64,000 nucleotides of DNA. Origin: Mangrovicoccus sp049603835 (GTDB lineage Bacteria > Pseudomonadota > Alphaproteobacteria > Rhodobacterales > Rhodobacteraceae). The notes under the pieces were generated by a model. The model was not told where the DNA came from. It did no database searches and saw nothing but the letters and a program-made list of their open reading frames with translations. This document shows, piece after piece, positions 8,099-19,100 of this stretch. Both the position numbers and the translations under genes were made by a program. Location of the stretch: positions 124,001 to 188,000 of the forward strand of contig JBMYSZ010000005.1 in assembly GCA_049603835.1 (NCBI GenBank). Reading direction: 5' to 3'. Within the stretch, counting starts at the first letter, position 1, and each line of letters starts with the position of its first letter.

Positions 8099-10321
8099 AT
8101 GCCGATACCGTATTTCAACCTGCATGACATGACCGCCGAGAAGCTGGCCGAGGAAATGATCCGCCAGATCCCGGCCCATACGCCGGAATGGCGCAATCCC
8201 GCGCCGGGGGATCCGGGGCGCAGCTTGATCGATCTCTTTGCCTGGATGGGGGATAAGCTGCTGTATCGGGTGAATTTGCTGCCCGAACGCCAGCGGCTGA
8301 TGTTTCTGCGGCTGTTGGATATGCCCTTGCGCCCGGCATTGCCCGCGCGCGGGGTGGTGCAGCTCAGCCATGCCAATCCCCGCGATTTGGCCCCGGTGGA
8401 TTTGGCGGCGCGCAGCCTCTTGCCCGGCCCGGTCGAATTTGAAACCACCGGCGAGGCAACGCTTTTGCCACTCACCGGCGCGGTTTTCGTCAAGCGCCGC
8501 CCCGATAGCGAAGAGGCGGCGGCTCTGGCCGGGGTGACCGAAGATTTGGCCTCGGTCTATGGGCTGGACCAGACGGCGCCCTATGTGGCGACGCCGCTCT
8601 TTTCCGCTGGGCGGGCCGAGGCGGATGGGGTGGATCTGGCCACGGATACAATCGACCAAACCCTTTGGATCGCCCTGCTCGCCCCCGAAGCGCCCGCAGA
8701 CAAAGCCGAGTTTCGCCGCCAGCTTTTGGGCCGGGAAGGTGCCGCACCTTTGGTCCTGAATATCGGCTTTGCACCGCAAACCGCCGCACCAGTCGAAGGC
8801 CAAGCGGCGGATGCTCCAGCAATCGCGGCGGAAAACTGGCTTTGGCAGATGCCCGCGCCGCAGCAAAGCGCGACCGGAGATGCGCCGGATTACACCAGCC
8901 TAGCCCCCGCGATCAGTGACGGGACCGACGGCTTCACCCGCCCCGGCGTACTGCGCCTGACTTTGCCGGATGCGCGCAATATTGGCTTGCCGGAAAATGA
9001 CCCAGATCTTGATGTGCTGGCCGGAGTTGGGGAGCGCCCGCCGCGCTTGGATGATGCGGATCTAGCGGATCGGCTGGTGACTTGGCTGCGGCTTCGCCCG
9101 AAAGCGCGGGCGGAAACTTTTGCCCTCTCCTGGCTGGGAATCAATGCGGTAGAGGTCGAGGCCCGGCGCAGCTTGCAAAATTTGGTGCTGGGCAGTGCCT
9201 CGGGCGGATCGGATCAAAGCGTGCAATTGCCGGTCACCTCGGTGGATGCGGATAGCCTGGAAATCGAAGTGCAGCGCGAGGATGGGCTGTATGAGCCCTG
9301 GAGCCAAGTCGATAGCCTACTAGGCCAAGACCGCGAGGCGCCGGTTTATCGCTTGGATGCAGAGGCTGGCCTGCTGCGCTTTGGCAATGGAGTATCGGGC
9401 CGCGTGCCGCCCGTGGGGGCAAAGATCCGCGCCAAAACCCTGCGCCATGGCGGTGGCCGGGCGGGTAATCTGGCGGCGGGCAGCCTGACCGCGATTTCCC
9501 AATCTCGCCTGAAAGCCATGCAGCCCTTGGCCCTTACGGGCGGCGAAGAGGCCGAAACCCTGGCCCAGGCCGAGGCGCGGCTTCCGGCCATGCTGCGCCA
9601 TAATGATCGCGCGGTGACCGAGCAGGATTTCCAGGATCTAGCCGCAGCCACTCCAGGGCTGGATCTGGCGCGGGTCGAGGTGCTGCCTCGGTTCCGCCCC
9701 TTTCAGCGCCAAAGCGATATTCCCGGTGCGGTCTCTGTGATGGTGCTGCCCTCTCCTGCGGCCCGCGCCACCGCTGCGCCGCGCCCGGATCGCCCAATGC
9801 TAGAGGCAGTCTATGCGCATCTTGATCGCCGTCGCCTGGTGGGTACGGAGCTTCATGTGATCGGCCCGGATTATGTGCAGATCGGCGTTTCCGTTGCGCT
9901 AGAGGTCCGCGCAGGCTTTGCCCCAGATAAGATCCTGCCCGCAGTGGAAACGGCATTGCGAGACTATCTTTCGCCCATTGCGCCAGGTGGTCGGGCCTGC
10001 ACGGGATGGGAGCTGGGCCAATCGGTCAGCAATCTCGATTTGGATGTGCAGGTCAGCCGGGTCGAAGGCGTCGGCGCGGTCTATGGGCTAAGCCTCTTTC
10101 GGATCATCAACGGCGCTTGGCGTATGGCGGAAACAGCGCCGGGCGGGCTGCTGCGCACGGATCTAGAGGCCTGGCAATTGCCGGAATTGGCCAAGCTGGA
10201 TCTGCGCTTAGGCGCCACGGCTCCGGCAGGCTCGGCCAGCGAATTTGGTCACGCAGGGGGCGTGGATAGCAGCCTTACCCCCACCGCGACCCCGATCCCC
10301 GTCGTGCCGGAGATCTGCTGA
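8099..10321 (+). CDS. Baseplate assembly protein J-like (Afp11 type)
   Basis: A 740-residue protein of the putative baseplate assembly / GpJ-gp6 family, which joins with gp25 and GpI to make the wedges of the baseplate. The N-terminus has the signature of the eCIS form: RQIPAHTPEWRNPAPGDPG, LIDLFAWMGDKLLYRVNLLP and RLMFLRLLDM. The middle carries FGNGVSGRVPPVGAKI and a YRHGGGRAGNLAAGSL-like segment. Residues ~490-640 match the baseplate J core (EARLPAMLRHNDRAVTEQDF, ARVEVLPRFRP). The ATG at 8099 places this N-terminus correctly; upstream in-frame starts lie inside gp25. It overlaps the next gene by one base (TGATG). Confidence 0.92.
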   Translation: MPIPYFNLHDMTAEKLAEEMIRQIPAHTPEWRNPAPGDPGRSLIDLFAWMGDKLLYRVNLLPERQRLMFLRLLDMPLRPALPARGVVQLSHANPRDLAPVDLAARSLLPGPVEFETTGEATLLPLTGAVFVKRRPDSEEAAALAGVTEDLASVYGLDQTAPYVATPLFSAGRAEADGVDLATDTIDQTLWIALLAPEAPADKAEFRRQLLGREGAAPLVLNIGFAPQTAAPVEGQAADAPAIAAENWLWQMPAPQQSATGDAPDYTSLAPAISDGTDGFTRPGVLRLTLPDARNIGLPENDPDLDVLAGVGERPPRLDDADLADRLVTWLRLRPKARAETFALSWLGINAVEVEARRSLQNLVLGSASGGSDQSVQLPVTSVDADSLEIEVQREDGLYEPWSQVDSLLGQDREAPVYRLDAEAGLLRFGNGVSGRVPPVGAKIRAKTLRHGGGRAGNLAAGSLTAISQSRLKAMQPLALTGGEEAETLAQAEARLPAMLRHNDRAVTEQDFQDLAAATPGLDLARVEVLPRFRPFQRQSDIPGAVSVMVLPSPAARATAAPRPDRPMLEAVYAHLDRRRLVGTELHVIGPDYVQIGVSVALEVRAGFAPDKILPAVETALRDYLSPIAPGGRACTGWELGQSVSNLDLDVQVSRVEGVGAVYGLSLFRIINGAWRMAETAPGGLLRTDLEAWQLPELAKLDLRLGATAPAGSASEFGHAGGVDSSLTPTATPIPVVPEIC

Positions 10322-12702
10322 TGGATGCGAATGGCCATAGATTTTGGCAGCTGGCCCGCGCCGCTGAATTCGATCTGTCGGATGGATCCTGCCAATGGTC
10401 TGGCTCTTGCCTGCATTTGGCCGGGCATGTGCGCCTGCCAGAGCTGGCCAATCCACGGGCCGATGCGGTGGCGGCATCAACCCTGCCGCCGGTGACGCTG
10501 GGCCAGCATGGCGATTGGGCTTGGATCGACACAAACACTCCGCCCGCCGGATTAGCTGCTCAGGTCATGGGCGCGAGCGCGGGGGGCGCGGCTGGGCTAC
10601 TCTTCGAAATTCCTACAGGCGGGGTGGTGCATGATCTGTCTGCCGATGCGGATGGGATCTTGCGGCTTGCAGCGGATATGGGCGATGGGCGGCGCGGTGT
10701 CCTGCTGGCCGATCTTCGTCGCCGCTGGGCGCAGCCCATTGTTCTTGACCCCGGAGCGCAGCCAAACCGGATTGCCGGGCAATGGTCAATCGAGCTCTCC
10801 ACCGGGCGGCTCTGGCGCGAAGCTGGCAAAGCCCTGCCGGATTTGGCGCAGCGCTCTTATGCGGATTATATCTTTCGCCCCGATCCCGAATATACCAACC
10901 CGCCCCGGCTAGAGGAACAAACCCCCATCGCCCGCGCCAATGGCGATCGGATTCTGGATTGCGCCAGCCGCGAAGATGGGCTGCTGGCAGTGCTGATCAT
11001 CAGCTCTAGCGCGCGGCGGCGCAGTTTCGTGACATTTGTCAGCCCGCGCGGAACGCATCTGCAATTGGAAATCCCGCTTCGGGGCTTTGCCTCTTCCATT
11101 GGGTTTATCGGTGACCAGCATATCGCGGTGACCTATCCAGGGCTGCGCCGGGCGGTGGTGCTGGATCTGGGCGGGCAAACCCCGCAAGCGTTGTCGCTAG
11201 AGCCCAATCACTATCCCCTACCCACTGGCGATGCGATCCGCCTGACCCGAGGCGCGGCACGGCCTGTTTCCGCCTGCGCCTATTCGGGCGGTCTGCCAGC
11301 GGAGCCGCAGCCGCTGCGCCCGCTCTCCATGCCACGCTATCGCAGCCAGGGAACCGCCATCGCCGCGCAACCCATCGCCGCAGAACGCGCCGGGACGATT
11401 TGGCATCGCTTGGCAGTCGAAGGCGATTTTCCCAAGGGCACAGGCGCGGTGATCAGCCTGCAAGTGGCCGATGCCCAAGCGGATCTAGACGCCGCCCCGG
11501 CTCATCGCCATTATCTGGGCGATCTCGATATCCCCGAGACCGCGCCAGAGCTGACTTGGATCGACGCACCCTCAGAGCTGCCTTTGGGCCAGGCGATCCT
11601 GAGCAAAGCACGACAGAAAAACGGGCGCGGCTGCTTCACTGGTCTGGTGCAAAGCCAAGGCATGGTGCTGCGCGAAGTGGCGGGGCGGTTCGCCAAAGTC
11701 ACGGTAGAGCTCTTTGGCAAGGGCCAGCTGAGCCCGCAAATTGCCGCGATCCGGCTTTATGGCGACCGGTTCAGCCTGGTGCGCAATTACCTGCCTGCGG
11801 TGATGCATGCGCCCTCGGATCCGGCCTTGCGCGACAGTCCCGGCCCGGCGGGGGCGATGGATTTCTATGACAGGCTGACCGCGCTATTTGAGGCGCAGCT
11901 GACCCGGATCGAAGACAGCGTCGCCGCCGCGCCCGAGATGACCGACCCCCTGGCCGCGCCACCCGAAGCACTGGACTGGCTGGCCAGTTGGATCGGGCTT
12001 TCGCTGCGACCGGGCTTTAGCGACACGCAACGCCGAGCCATGCTGACCCATGGTATGGCGCTGCATCGCCAGCGAGGCACATTGCGCGGGCTGATGCTGG
12101 CTTTGGATATCGCCTCTGAGGGGCTGGTAAGCGCGGGCGGCATCGTCGCCATCGAAGATTTCCGCATGCGCCAGGTCATTGCGACGATCCTTGGCGCGGA
12201 TCTGGGCGAGGAATACGACCCGATGCTGGCAGGCCCAGTGGAAAGCGGCAATTCCTTTGTCGGGCCCACCCTGCATTTGGGCCCCGAGCCGATCAGCTTT
12301 TGGGGCCGGAAATATTTCACCCTAGAGCAAATCACCGAACTGACCGCGCTTTATGGCGGGGCCACGGATAGCCCTTTTCTGAAGCAGCGCTTGCAAGATT
12401 GGTATCACGAAAAAGCCTGGTCGGTGACCCTGCTTTTGCATCGTGATCTGGCCGAGGATCGCCGCGCGGCTTTGGGCGATGTGGCGTGCGCGATGCTGCC
12501 TGCCCATACCCGGCTGACCGTATCCCAAGCCAGCCATCCGCTGATTGTCGGGCTTTATGGTCTTTTGGGGCTGGATACAGCGCTGAAACCGCGGCCCGGC
12601 ACAGACCCGGTAGTGATCGACGAAACCCTGTTGGGCGGTACGGGGCATATCACTGCCCAGCCGCATCTTGACCCCAGATTTGACGACGGAGGTGCCCTAT
12701 GA
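10321..12702 (+). CDS. Baseplate protein with P2 GpI-like C-terminal domain (Afp12 type)
   Basis: A 793-residue protein. The C-terminal ~280 residues are tail protein I-like: AMDFYDRLTALFEAQLTRIE, EALDWLASWIGLSLRPGFS, RRAMLTHGMALHRQRGTLRG and FHAKAW-type wedge sequence near WYHEKAWSVTLLLHRD. The N-terminal ~500 residues are a long extension with repeated WD/beta-propeller-like hydrophobic strands (for example IGFIGDQHIAVTYPGLRRAVVLDL), seen in large eCIS and thylakoid-type baseplate proteins. GpI with GpJ and gp25 makes the wedge. It overlaps upstream by 1 base and downstream by 4. The propeller-like description is an impression from strand periodicity. Confidence 0.87.
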   Translation: MDANGHRFWQLARAAEFDLSDGSCQWSGSCLHLAGHVRLPELANPRADAVAASTLPPVTLGQHGDWAWIDTNTPPAGLAAQVMGASAGGAAGLLFEIPTGGVVHDLSADADGILRLAADMGDGRRGVLLADLRRRWAQPIVLDPGAQPNRIAGQWSIELSTGRLWREAGKALPDLAQRSYADYIFRPDPEYTNPPRLEEQTPIARANGDRILDCASREDGLLAVLIISSSARRRSFVTFVSPRGTHLQLEIPLRGFASSIGFIGDQHIAVTYPGLRRAVVLDLGGQTPQALSLEPNHYPLPTGDAIRLTRGAARPVSACAYSGGLPAEPQPLRPLSMPRYRSQGTAIAAQPIAAERAGTIWHRLAVEGDFPKGTGAVISLQVADAQADLDAAPAHRHYLGDLDIPETAPELTWIDAPSELPLGQAILSKARQKNGRGCFTGLVQSQGMVLREVAGRFAKVTVELFGKGQLSPQIAAIRLYGDRFSLVRNYLPAVMHAPSDPALRDSPGPAGAMDFYDRLTALFEAQLTRIEDSVAAAPEMTDPLAAPPEALDWLASWIGLSLRPGFSDTQRRAMLTHGMALHRQRGTLRGLMLALDIASEGLVSAGGIVAIEDFRMRQVIATILGADLGEEYDPMLAGPVESGNSFVGPTLHLGPEPISFWGRKYFTLEQITELTALYGGATDSPFLKQRLQDWYHEKAWSVTLLLHRDLAEDRRAALGDVACAMLPAHTRLTVSQASHPLIVGLYGLLGLDTALKPRPGTDPVVIDETLLGGTGHITAQPHLDPRFDDGGAL

Positions 12703-13550
12703 GTGCTGACACGACCCTACCCCGGCGCAACCTATGGGCCGAGCGCGTGGCCTATTCCAATGGGATGCTGCTGGACCAAGCGGATTTCGAAGTGGATCAA
12801 AGCTATCACCGAGAGCGGATCTCGATGCTGGCGCGCTATCTGCATGGCACTGGCACTGTGGCCGGGCTGGAAGTGGCGCTGGATGCCACTGATGCCCGCC
12901 GCCTGGTGATTGCGCCTGGTCTTGGGATCGACCGGGCCGGGCGGATGCTGCAAAGCCCGCTGCCGCTATGTCTTAATCTCGACCGCTGGTATGCGGATCA
13001 AATCGAGGACCAGCCAAGCGGCGTGCTGAGCGGTGCCTTCCGAGTGGGTAGTAATGGCGACCCTGATCACATCTTGGCGGATATTTTCCTGGGTTTCCGG
13101 GAATGCGAAACCGCGAAACGCCCGGCTTTCCAAGCCGGGGCTTTCGATGCGCTTGGGGCTTTGGCACCGCTGCGCCTGCGCGATGCGGTAGAGGCCACCC
13201 TGGTTTTGCGCGGCGAGGCCAGCCCGGGCCTGCCCGATCGCAGTCTGGCGGTATTGACCGGCGCCACGCCAGCCGAGCGTCGCGCCGATTTGGATGCGCA
13301 AAAGCGCAGCAGTGGTTGGGTCGAAGACGCCCTATGGGATGATTTCGACAGCGCAATTCGCCGTGGCCCCGAACATCCCAGCGATGATCTCGCAGCCGAT
13401 ATTTTCCTAGCCCGGCTGATGCTGCCCGCCACCCAAGGCACGGGCAATGCCCCGCCGGATCTGAACCCCGCCCTTCCCGTGGCCATCGATAATGCCGCCC
13501 GCGCCATGGTCTATTCCGCCGCCGATCTGATCGCGCTGGCGCAGAGCTAA
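12699..13550 (+). CDS. eCIS structural protein, first of three paralogues (283 aa)
   Basis: Function unknown. Residues ~10-90 share a pattern with the two next proteins: a start resembling NGMLLDQADFEVDQ, a helix (YHRERISMLARYLHG), then GTVAGLEVALD, RLVIAPGLGIDRAGR and LPLCLNLD. The GLEV / IAPG-GI / G pattern is also seen in N-terminal attachment regions of phage and eCIS fibre-like proteins, so a baseplate-attached accessory is likely. This is an inference. The C-terminal half is mostly helical and unlike anything I recognise. The gene overlaps the GpI-like gene by 4 bases and is followed after 11 bases by its larger paralogue. Confidence 0.65.
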   Translation: MSADTTLPRRNLWAERVAYSNGMLLDQADFEVDQSYHRERISMLARYLHGTGTVAGLEVALDATDARRLVIAPGLGIDRAGRMLQSPLPLCLNLDRWYADQIEDQPSGVLSGAFRVGSNGDPDHILADIFLGFRECETAKRPAFQAGAFDALGALAPLRLRDAVEATLVLRGEASPGLPDRSLAVLTGATPAERRADLDAQKRSSGWVEDALWDDFDSAIRRGPEHPSDDLAADIFLARLMLPATQGTGNAPPDLNPALPVAIDNAARAMVYSAADLIALAQS

Positions 13551-13561
13551 GGAGCCCTCCC

Positions 13562-16186
13562 ATGCCCAGCTATACCCTCTATGAAGACCGTGCCCAAATC
13601 AGCGAAGCCGATGCGATTGACCAGCGCCGCTTAGGTGTTTTGGCCGTGGATCCCAACCGGTCTTTGCCGGTCTGGTTTGACGGACGCTATCTGACCGCCT
13701 CGGATCTCAACCGGCAGCAAAACTACCTTCTCGCGCGGCAGTCGATCTTTGGCCGCTCTATGGGGGCGGGGGTGATCGAGGGGCTAGAGGTCGCGCTAGA
13801 CACTGGCGGCGGCACCCAGGACCGGCTGACCATCGCACCGGGTCAGGGCATCGCCTTTGACGGGGCGCATATTGTGCTGCCGGAAACCATGTCGCTCAAT
13901 CTGGCGGATCTGACGGTGCAGACCGCTTTGGATGCACGGCTAGGCCTGGCCGAACAACCGCGCCAACGCCTGGGCGCTCAGTCGGGGCTTTTCGTGCTAA
14001 GCCTGCGGGCGGTGGAATATCTGGCCAATCCGACCCCCAGCTTTCCCACCACCATCGATGGGCAGCGAGAAATGACCATGGGCGACCGGATCGAGGCGGT
14101 GGCCGCGACCATCACCCGCTATACCGCCCGTATGGCGGTGGCGGATAGTCTTGATGCCCGCGCCGTTGCCGCGCAAGATATCTTTGGCGCAGGGCGGCTG
14201 AGCGAAGGTGAAAAGGCCAGTCAACCGATTGACGAGCTGGCTCAGCGGATCGGCCAAGCGGGAACTGGCGCTGCCGGGCAATTGCCGACTTATACCCTGC
14301 CTTTGGCGATGATTTCGCTGAACCAAGGCGTGGTGGAATGGATCGATGTCCCCATGGTGCGGCGGGATCTGCGCGCTTCGGGCATGGACTTTCTGGGGCT
14401 CGGCCTGAACGAAGACCAGCTGCGACTGGCGCATTTCAACCAGTATCGCGGCGCGCTGCGCGATGTGATGGGCATGTATACCCGCAACAACAACCCTGCC
14501 CGCTTCCCCGCCGAGCAGCATTTCCATTTGCTCCCCCCGGCCGGGCCAATGCCTGCCGATGCGGTGGATGCGGCGGGCCAAGCCCAAAGCTTCTTTCCCG
14601 GAGAAATGGAAGTGGAGCTGTCGATTATCCCGGATGATGAGCTGCCCGCGTTGATCCAAGAAAGCTTTGACTTGCCGCCGATCGATCTGACTTTGCCGAT
14701 CTCAGAGCGTGCCGGGCTGTCTGTGGTGATCCTCGCGCCGATCCCCCGCTCTGCCCTAAGCGCGCAGATCCAAAGACTTGGCACGCTGAGCATTCCGCTG
14801 CGCCCGCTCTCGACAATTGGCCAAGGCCCGCAGCGCCCGATAGAGCGTTTGGCCAATCTGAAAATCAACCTGGCCCAAACCCTGGCCCAGGCCAGCCAGA
14901 CCAGCTTGCCCACGCAGAATGCCTGGGCCTCGGTGATCGATACCCTGACCAATTTCGGGCTCGAAGGCGCGGCGGGGCAGCGGACTTTGTGGTATATGCG
15001 CCGCCGGACATTGCGCCGAAATGCCAATCTAGAAAGCGTGCTTGCGGCCATCGATACCAGCGGTGGCGGGCCGGTTTTGGATTTCGTAGACCCGGATGCC
15101 CCGGCCGTTGTGGAGGTGGTGGTCACTGATCCCGACACCCCAAGCGATCCGGCGCCCGAGCTAAATGGCATGGCCATAGAGGCGCTGTCGATCCTCGAAG
15201 TCTATGGCGATCTCGCACGTATCGCCCGCACCGAGCTAGAAGCCGCAGATGACGCCATGAGCGATAGTTTCGCCATGACCATCTTCCAATCCCCTGCCAC
15301 GCAGCAAGCTTTGGGCGCGGTCTCGGCGGTGGCGCTGTTGCGGCAGGCCAATAATGATGTGGCCAGTTTCGAGGGCAATTTCGCGCCGCTGAACAATACC
15401 GATCCGGTAGGGTTGGCGCAGCTGTCGGTTGCCATATTCGGACCGGGCTTTAACCCGATCTCCTCGGACCTCTACAAAGCGATAGAGCCTTTCGCCACCG
15501 ATACGGATGTGGTGGCGAAATTTGCCATGGATCTGGGCAGTTTGCCTGTGGAATTGGCGGATGAGCTTTTGGCGGAACTCACCCGCTGGTCGCAAAATCC
15601 GCAACCTCAGTTTTTGTTCGATCTGGCGCAAAAGGCCCAAGACATCCTGGCCGATCCGGGGGCCGTATCTGGCGGCGATCAAGCGCAGCATGTGGATGCG
15701 ATGCTCAAAGATGTGCTGAACCAAATCTCCGACCGCGCCGCCATGCTGCGGCTGGAGAAATTGCTTAGCTTTGCCACGCTCACGGATCTGGAAACGATCC
15801 TAAACCATATGCTGCAAATCGATATGGCGACGTCCCGGATCACCACCGAAATTGCCACAAACGCCCTTGCCACGGGCGGAGCGATTGGGGCGCAGCAGGT
15901 CAAGAGAGTGCAAAGCCTGACTTTGGAAATGTGTCAGGGTCTGGCCCGGCTGGAAGGCCCGCTGCTTAGCGGCGGCCAACCGGATACTATCCAGCTGGCG
16001 CGGCGCATATCGCTCATGGCGGCGGCGGCCAGCACGGTCAAGCTGGGCGAACATATCACCGCGCTCAACCCCACATCGCAGCGGCTAGAGGAAATCGCGA
16101 AACCGCTGGCCAGCACTTTGGACGATGTCCGCACGACCTTGGCCCTTGCCGAACAGGCGGTGCAGAAAGCTGTGGAGGGGGTCTAA
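13562..16186 (+). CDS. eCIS structural protein, second paralogue (874 aa)
   Basis: Function unknown. The N-terminal domain (residues ~30-130) matches its neighbours: RYLTASDLNRQQNYLLARQ, GVIEGLEVALD, RLTIAPGQGIAFDGAHIVLP. Residues ~140-380 contain a repeated adhesin-like block (LPLAMISLNQGVVEWID, EQHFHLLPPAGPMPADAV, FFPGEMEVELSIIP) that recurs in the 1347-aa paralogue as FFRHLPPVGVLPAELL. The C-terminal third is predicted by eye to be long helices. It could be a fibre, a baseplate skirt or a host-recognition protein. A ribosome site AAGGAG precedes the ATG. Confidence 0.65.
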   Translation: MPSYTLYEDRAQISEADAIDQRRLGVLAVDPNRSLPVWFDGRYLTASDLNRQQNYLLARQSIFGRSMGAGVIEGLEVALDTGGGTQDRLTIAPGQGIAFDGAHIVLPETMSLNLADLTVQTALDARLGLAEQPRQRLGAQSGLFVLSLRAVEYLANPTPSFPTTIDGQREMTMGDRIEAVAATITRYTARMAVADSLDARAVAAQDIFGAGRLSEGEKASQPIDELAQRIGQAGTGAAGQLPTYTLPLAMISLNQGVVEWIDVPMVRRDLRASGMDFLGLGLNEDQLRLAHFNQYRGALRDVMGMYTRNNNPARFPAEQHFHLLPPAGPMPADAVDAAGQAQSFFPGEMEVELSIIPDDELPALIQESFDLPPIDLTLPISERAGLSVVILAPIPRSALSAQIQRLGTLSIPLRPLSTIGQGPQRPIERLANLKINLAQTLAQASQTSLPTQNAWASVIDTLTNFGLEGAAGQRTLWYMRRRTLRRNANLESVLAAIDTSGGGPVLDFVDPDAPAVVEVVVTDPDTPSDPAPELNGMAIEALSILEVYGDLARIARTELEAADDAMSDSFAMTIFQSPATQQALGAVSAVALLRQANNDVASFEGNFAPLNNTDPVGLAQLSVAIFGPGFNPISSDLYKAIEPFATDTDVVAKFAMDLGSLPVELADELLAELTRWSQNPQPQFLFDLAQKAQDILADPGAVSGGDQAQHVDAMLKDVLNQISDRAAMLRLEKLLSFATLTDLETILNHMLQIDMATSRITTEIATNALATGGAIGAQQVKRVQSLTLEMCQGLARLEGPLLSGGQPDTIQLARRISLMAAAASTVKLGEHITALNPTSQRLEEIAKPLASTLDDVRTTLALAEQAVQKAVEGV

Positions 16187-16189
16187 ACC

Positions 16190-19100
16190 ATGGGCCGCAC
16201 GCATTTTATCCCAATGCCCGAAGAGCGCATCTTAGATGTGCAGCCGCGCTTTGATCCGCAGGTTTCGGCCCCGACGCCGAAACGGTTGAACTATCAGGCC
16301 GGGCGCAGCCTGACCGCCGCAGCGCTCACGGCCGAACAATTCGCCTGGGATCGCAAAACCGCACTTCTGGGCCGGGCTTTGACGCCGGGCGCGCTGCATG
16401 GGCTAGAGGTGGAGCTTTTATCCACCGCCGCAGGCCAGGCGCGGATCCGCATCACCAAAGGGCTGGGTCTGACCGCGATGGGCGAAGATGTGGCCCTGCC
16501 CCATCCCCTGACCGCGCGTTTTGACGATATCCCCGCCGCCGAACCATTGCTGGAAAACCAAGCCGCGCCGCGCGGGGTTGTGGGGCTGTTTTTGCAGCCG
16601 GTGCGGGCGGTGCAAGCCAATAATGCCGATCCCGAGGATCCCTGCCCGCTCGACCCGGATGCCTATGCTTATGCGGATATCACCAGCCTGGATGGGGTGC
16701 GCCTGGTTTGGGCTAGCCTAAATGGTCATCCCGCCGCCGCTCTGCCCGCAGATCCCAATGACCGGTCGCGCCCGGTGCCAGCAATTGGCGGCGATGGCAC
16801 GCCGCAAGATCTGGGCTATTTGTCGAGCAGCCAGGTGGAGCTGCCCGCCGATCCTTTGCTTGGGCGCAGCGATCCTTTGCTGGTGCCCAGCTCTGTGCGG
16901 CGCAATATCCTAGCCCAACGGATCATCGCCGAAGAGGAAACCGCGATCCGGCGCGGCCAGGTTCCGCAATGGGCCAGCCATGGGATGCCGGTCGCCTTAG
17001 TGGAAATCGATGACACAGGCGAAGTGCTTTGGCTGGACCGTTTTGCCTTGGCCCGTGCGGGCGGCGCTTTGCGCAAAGCAAATCCGATCCGCGCTTTTGG
17101 CCTGACCGATCAACTGCGCCGGGCGCGCTTTGATCAATTCGTCGATCATCTGCAAGGCTTGCGCAGCGAAGGGGCCGTGCTGACCCCTGGCACAGAGTTT
17201 TTCCGGCATTTACCGCCGGTGGGTGTATTGCCCGCCGAGCTGTTGGATAGCCAGGCGCTAAGCTGCGATTTCTTCCCACCCAGCTATGCGGCCGAGGCAG
17301 CGCCGGTGCAGCTATCGCAATTCGAGTCGATCCTCGCCGCTCGGTCGGGGCTGGCGCCGTTTGATCTGGCCCGTGCCGATTATGTGCAAATTTTGGTGCC
17401 CGTGCCTGATCACCTCTATGATCCGCGGTTGCTGTTCCAAGATAGCATCGCGCCAGATTTCCAAGTGGCGATCACCCAAGCCGCATTGCGCGAAACCCAA
17501 GCCCAAGCCGCATTTGACGAGCTGGAAACCGCCCAGGCCTGGGCGCTTGGCCTGGTGGATATCGCCAAGGTCGCGCCGCAGATCCGCGCCACGCCAAGCC
17601 CCGCCAGCGAAGCTGATGATTATATCCAAGACTGCCAAGCCATCTTGGCCGAGATTTCTGACAAAGGCAGTTCTGTGCCACTGGCCGCTGAAGAGCAGTC
17701 CTTGATAGATCCGGCCTTTTTCCCTGCCGATATGGCCAGCCTCAATCAGGGCGATCTGGTCTTGGAAAGCAGTTTTGCTGGGCTCAAACCTTTGGCTGAG
17801 CTGCTAGAAAGCCGGGTCAACAAAGCCAATGACCTGATGGATATGAGCTTCCTTCGGTTGCAATCAGATATCTACCGGGTGCGCAAACAGCTAGTGGGCG
17901 AAAGCGATGCGACCCGCCTGGCGACCTCGCCCGTGCTGGCCAATCTGGCAAGCAGTGCCACCAGCCTAGAGCTGGGCAAGATTTTCAATATCGGCAATTA
18001 CGATGCGCCTGTGGCGGGCTTCACCCTGTCGCGGGATTATCAGATCGGGGCGCAGGCCAGCGGTGATGTGGTCGCCGTTGCCAATATGGCCGAGGCGTCC
18101 GAGAGCCTGGTCAGTGTGTCCTATGCGGATAATTACACCAATATGGATTTCGGCAATGATCTGCTTTTCGGCCAGGTGGGCACTATTGCCACGCGGGATC
18201 TAGAAGCGATCAATGCCGAAGTGATGACCGTGGCCGCGCCGGTGAAGATCTCAAGCGGTGTGTCGGTGGATCTGTCCAATTACGGGATATCCTCGATCCG
18301 GGCGGATATGGAAAAGACCTTGGTTTCCAGTTCCGATGTGGCGCTGCAAGGCCTGCTCTATGGCAAAGCCGCACCGATCCGCACCGCAACTATCGCCGAA
18401 CGTTTGCGCCCCTCCCCCGCGCAAGAGGCCAAGAATGCCGCCGTCGCCACCAAAGCCCAGGTGATCAGCGCGTTGCAGGATTTGGGGCTGAATTTGACCG
18501 GGCTGCAACTTCCGGTCTCAGCAAGCCGCGTGACCTTGGTGCCAGAGCTCACCTTGATCGCCGAAATCACCCGCTTGTCCGATGCGGGTCAGGATGAGGC
18601 AGTGTCAGCCCTAACCGATCGGGGCTTGATCCCGGTTTTTGATGGTGTGGCGGTGCTGCTGGATGCGCGTATCGTCAAAGCCGCGCCTTCTGCGGCTCAA
18701 GCTGTGCTGCGCGCGTCATTGCAGACACTCTATAATAGCCGCCTCGATCTGGCTTATGCGGGGCTTAGCAGCTTGGTTCTGTCAGACCGGCTGGATCCAG
18801 ACCCTGCCGATGGCGATGAAGGTGCATATTTCGCGGCGGCTGTGGATGCGCTGGAAAGTGCGGTTTCGCTGCTGCGTTTGGCCGAAGGACGGGTGCAGGC
18901 CTATACCGCCTTTTTGGCCAGCCTGCGCGAAGCGGCGATAGAGGCGATTTCCCTGACCGAAGAAATCACCGATGCCCAAGATCTATGGCAAGCCCAGATT
19001 GACGAGGCCGTGCATGATCAGGCGGTTGCCACGGCTTTGATGACCGAAGAGCAAGCCCGGATCGATGCGCTTAATGCCCGGCGTCGAGATATTCTGGACA

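Noticed and set aside
14290..15177. Long reverse-strand frames inside the 874-aa gene
   Set aside because: They are antisense to a well-supported gene, and their codon pattern reflects GC-rich third positions; no family match was seen.
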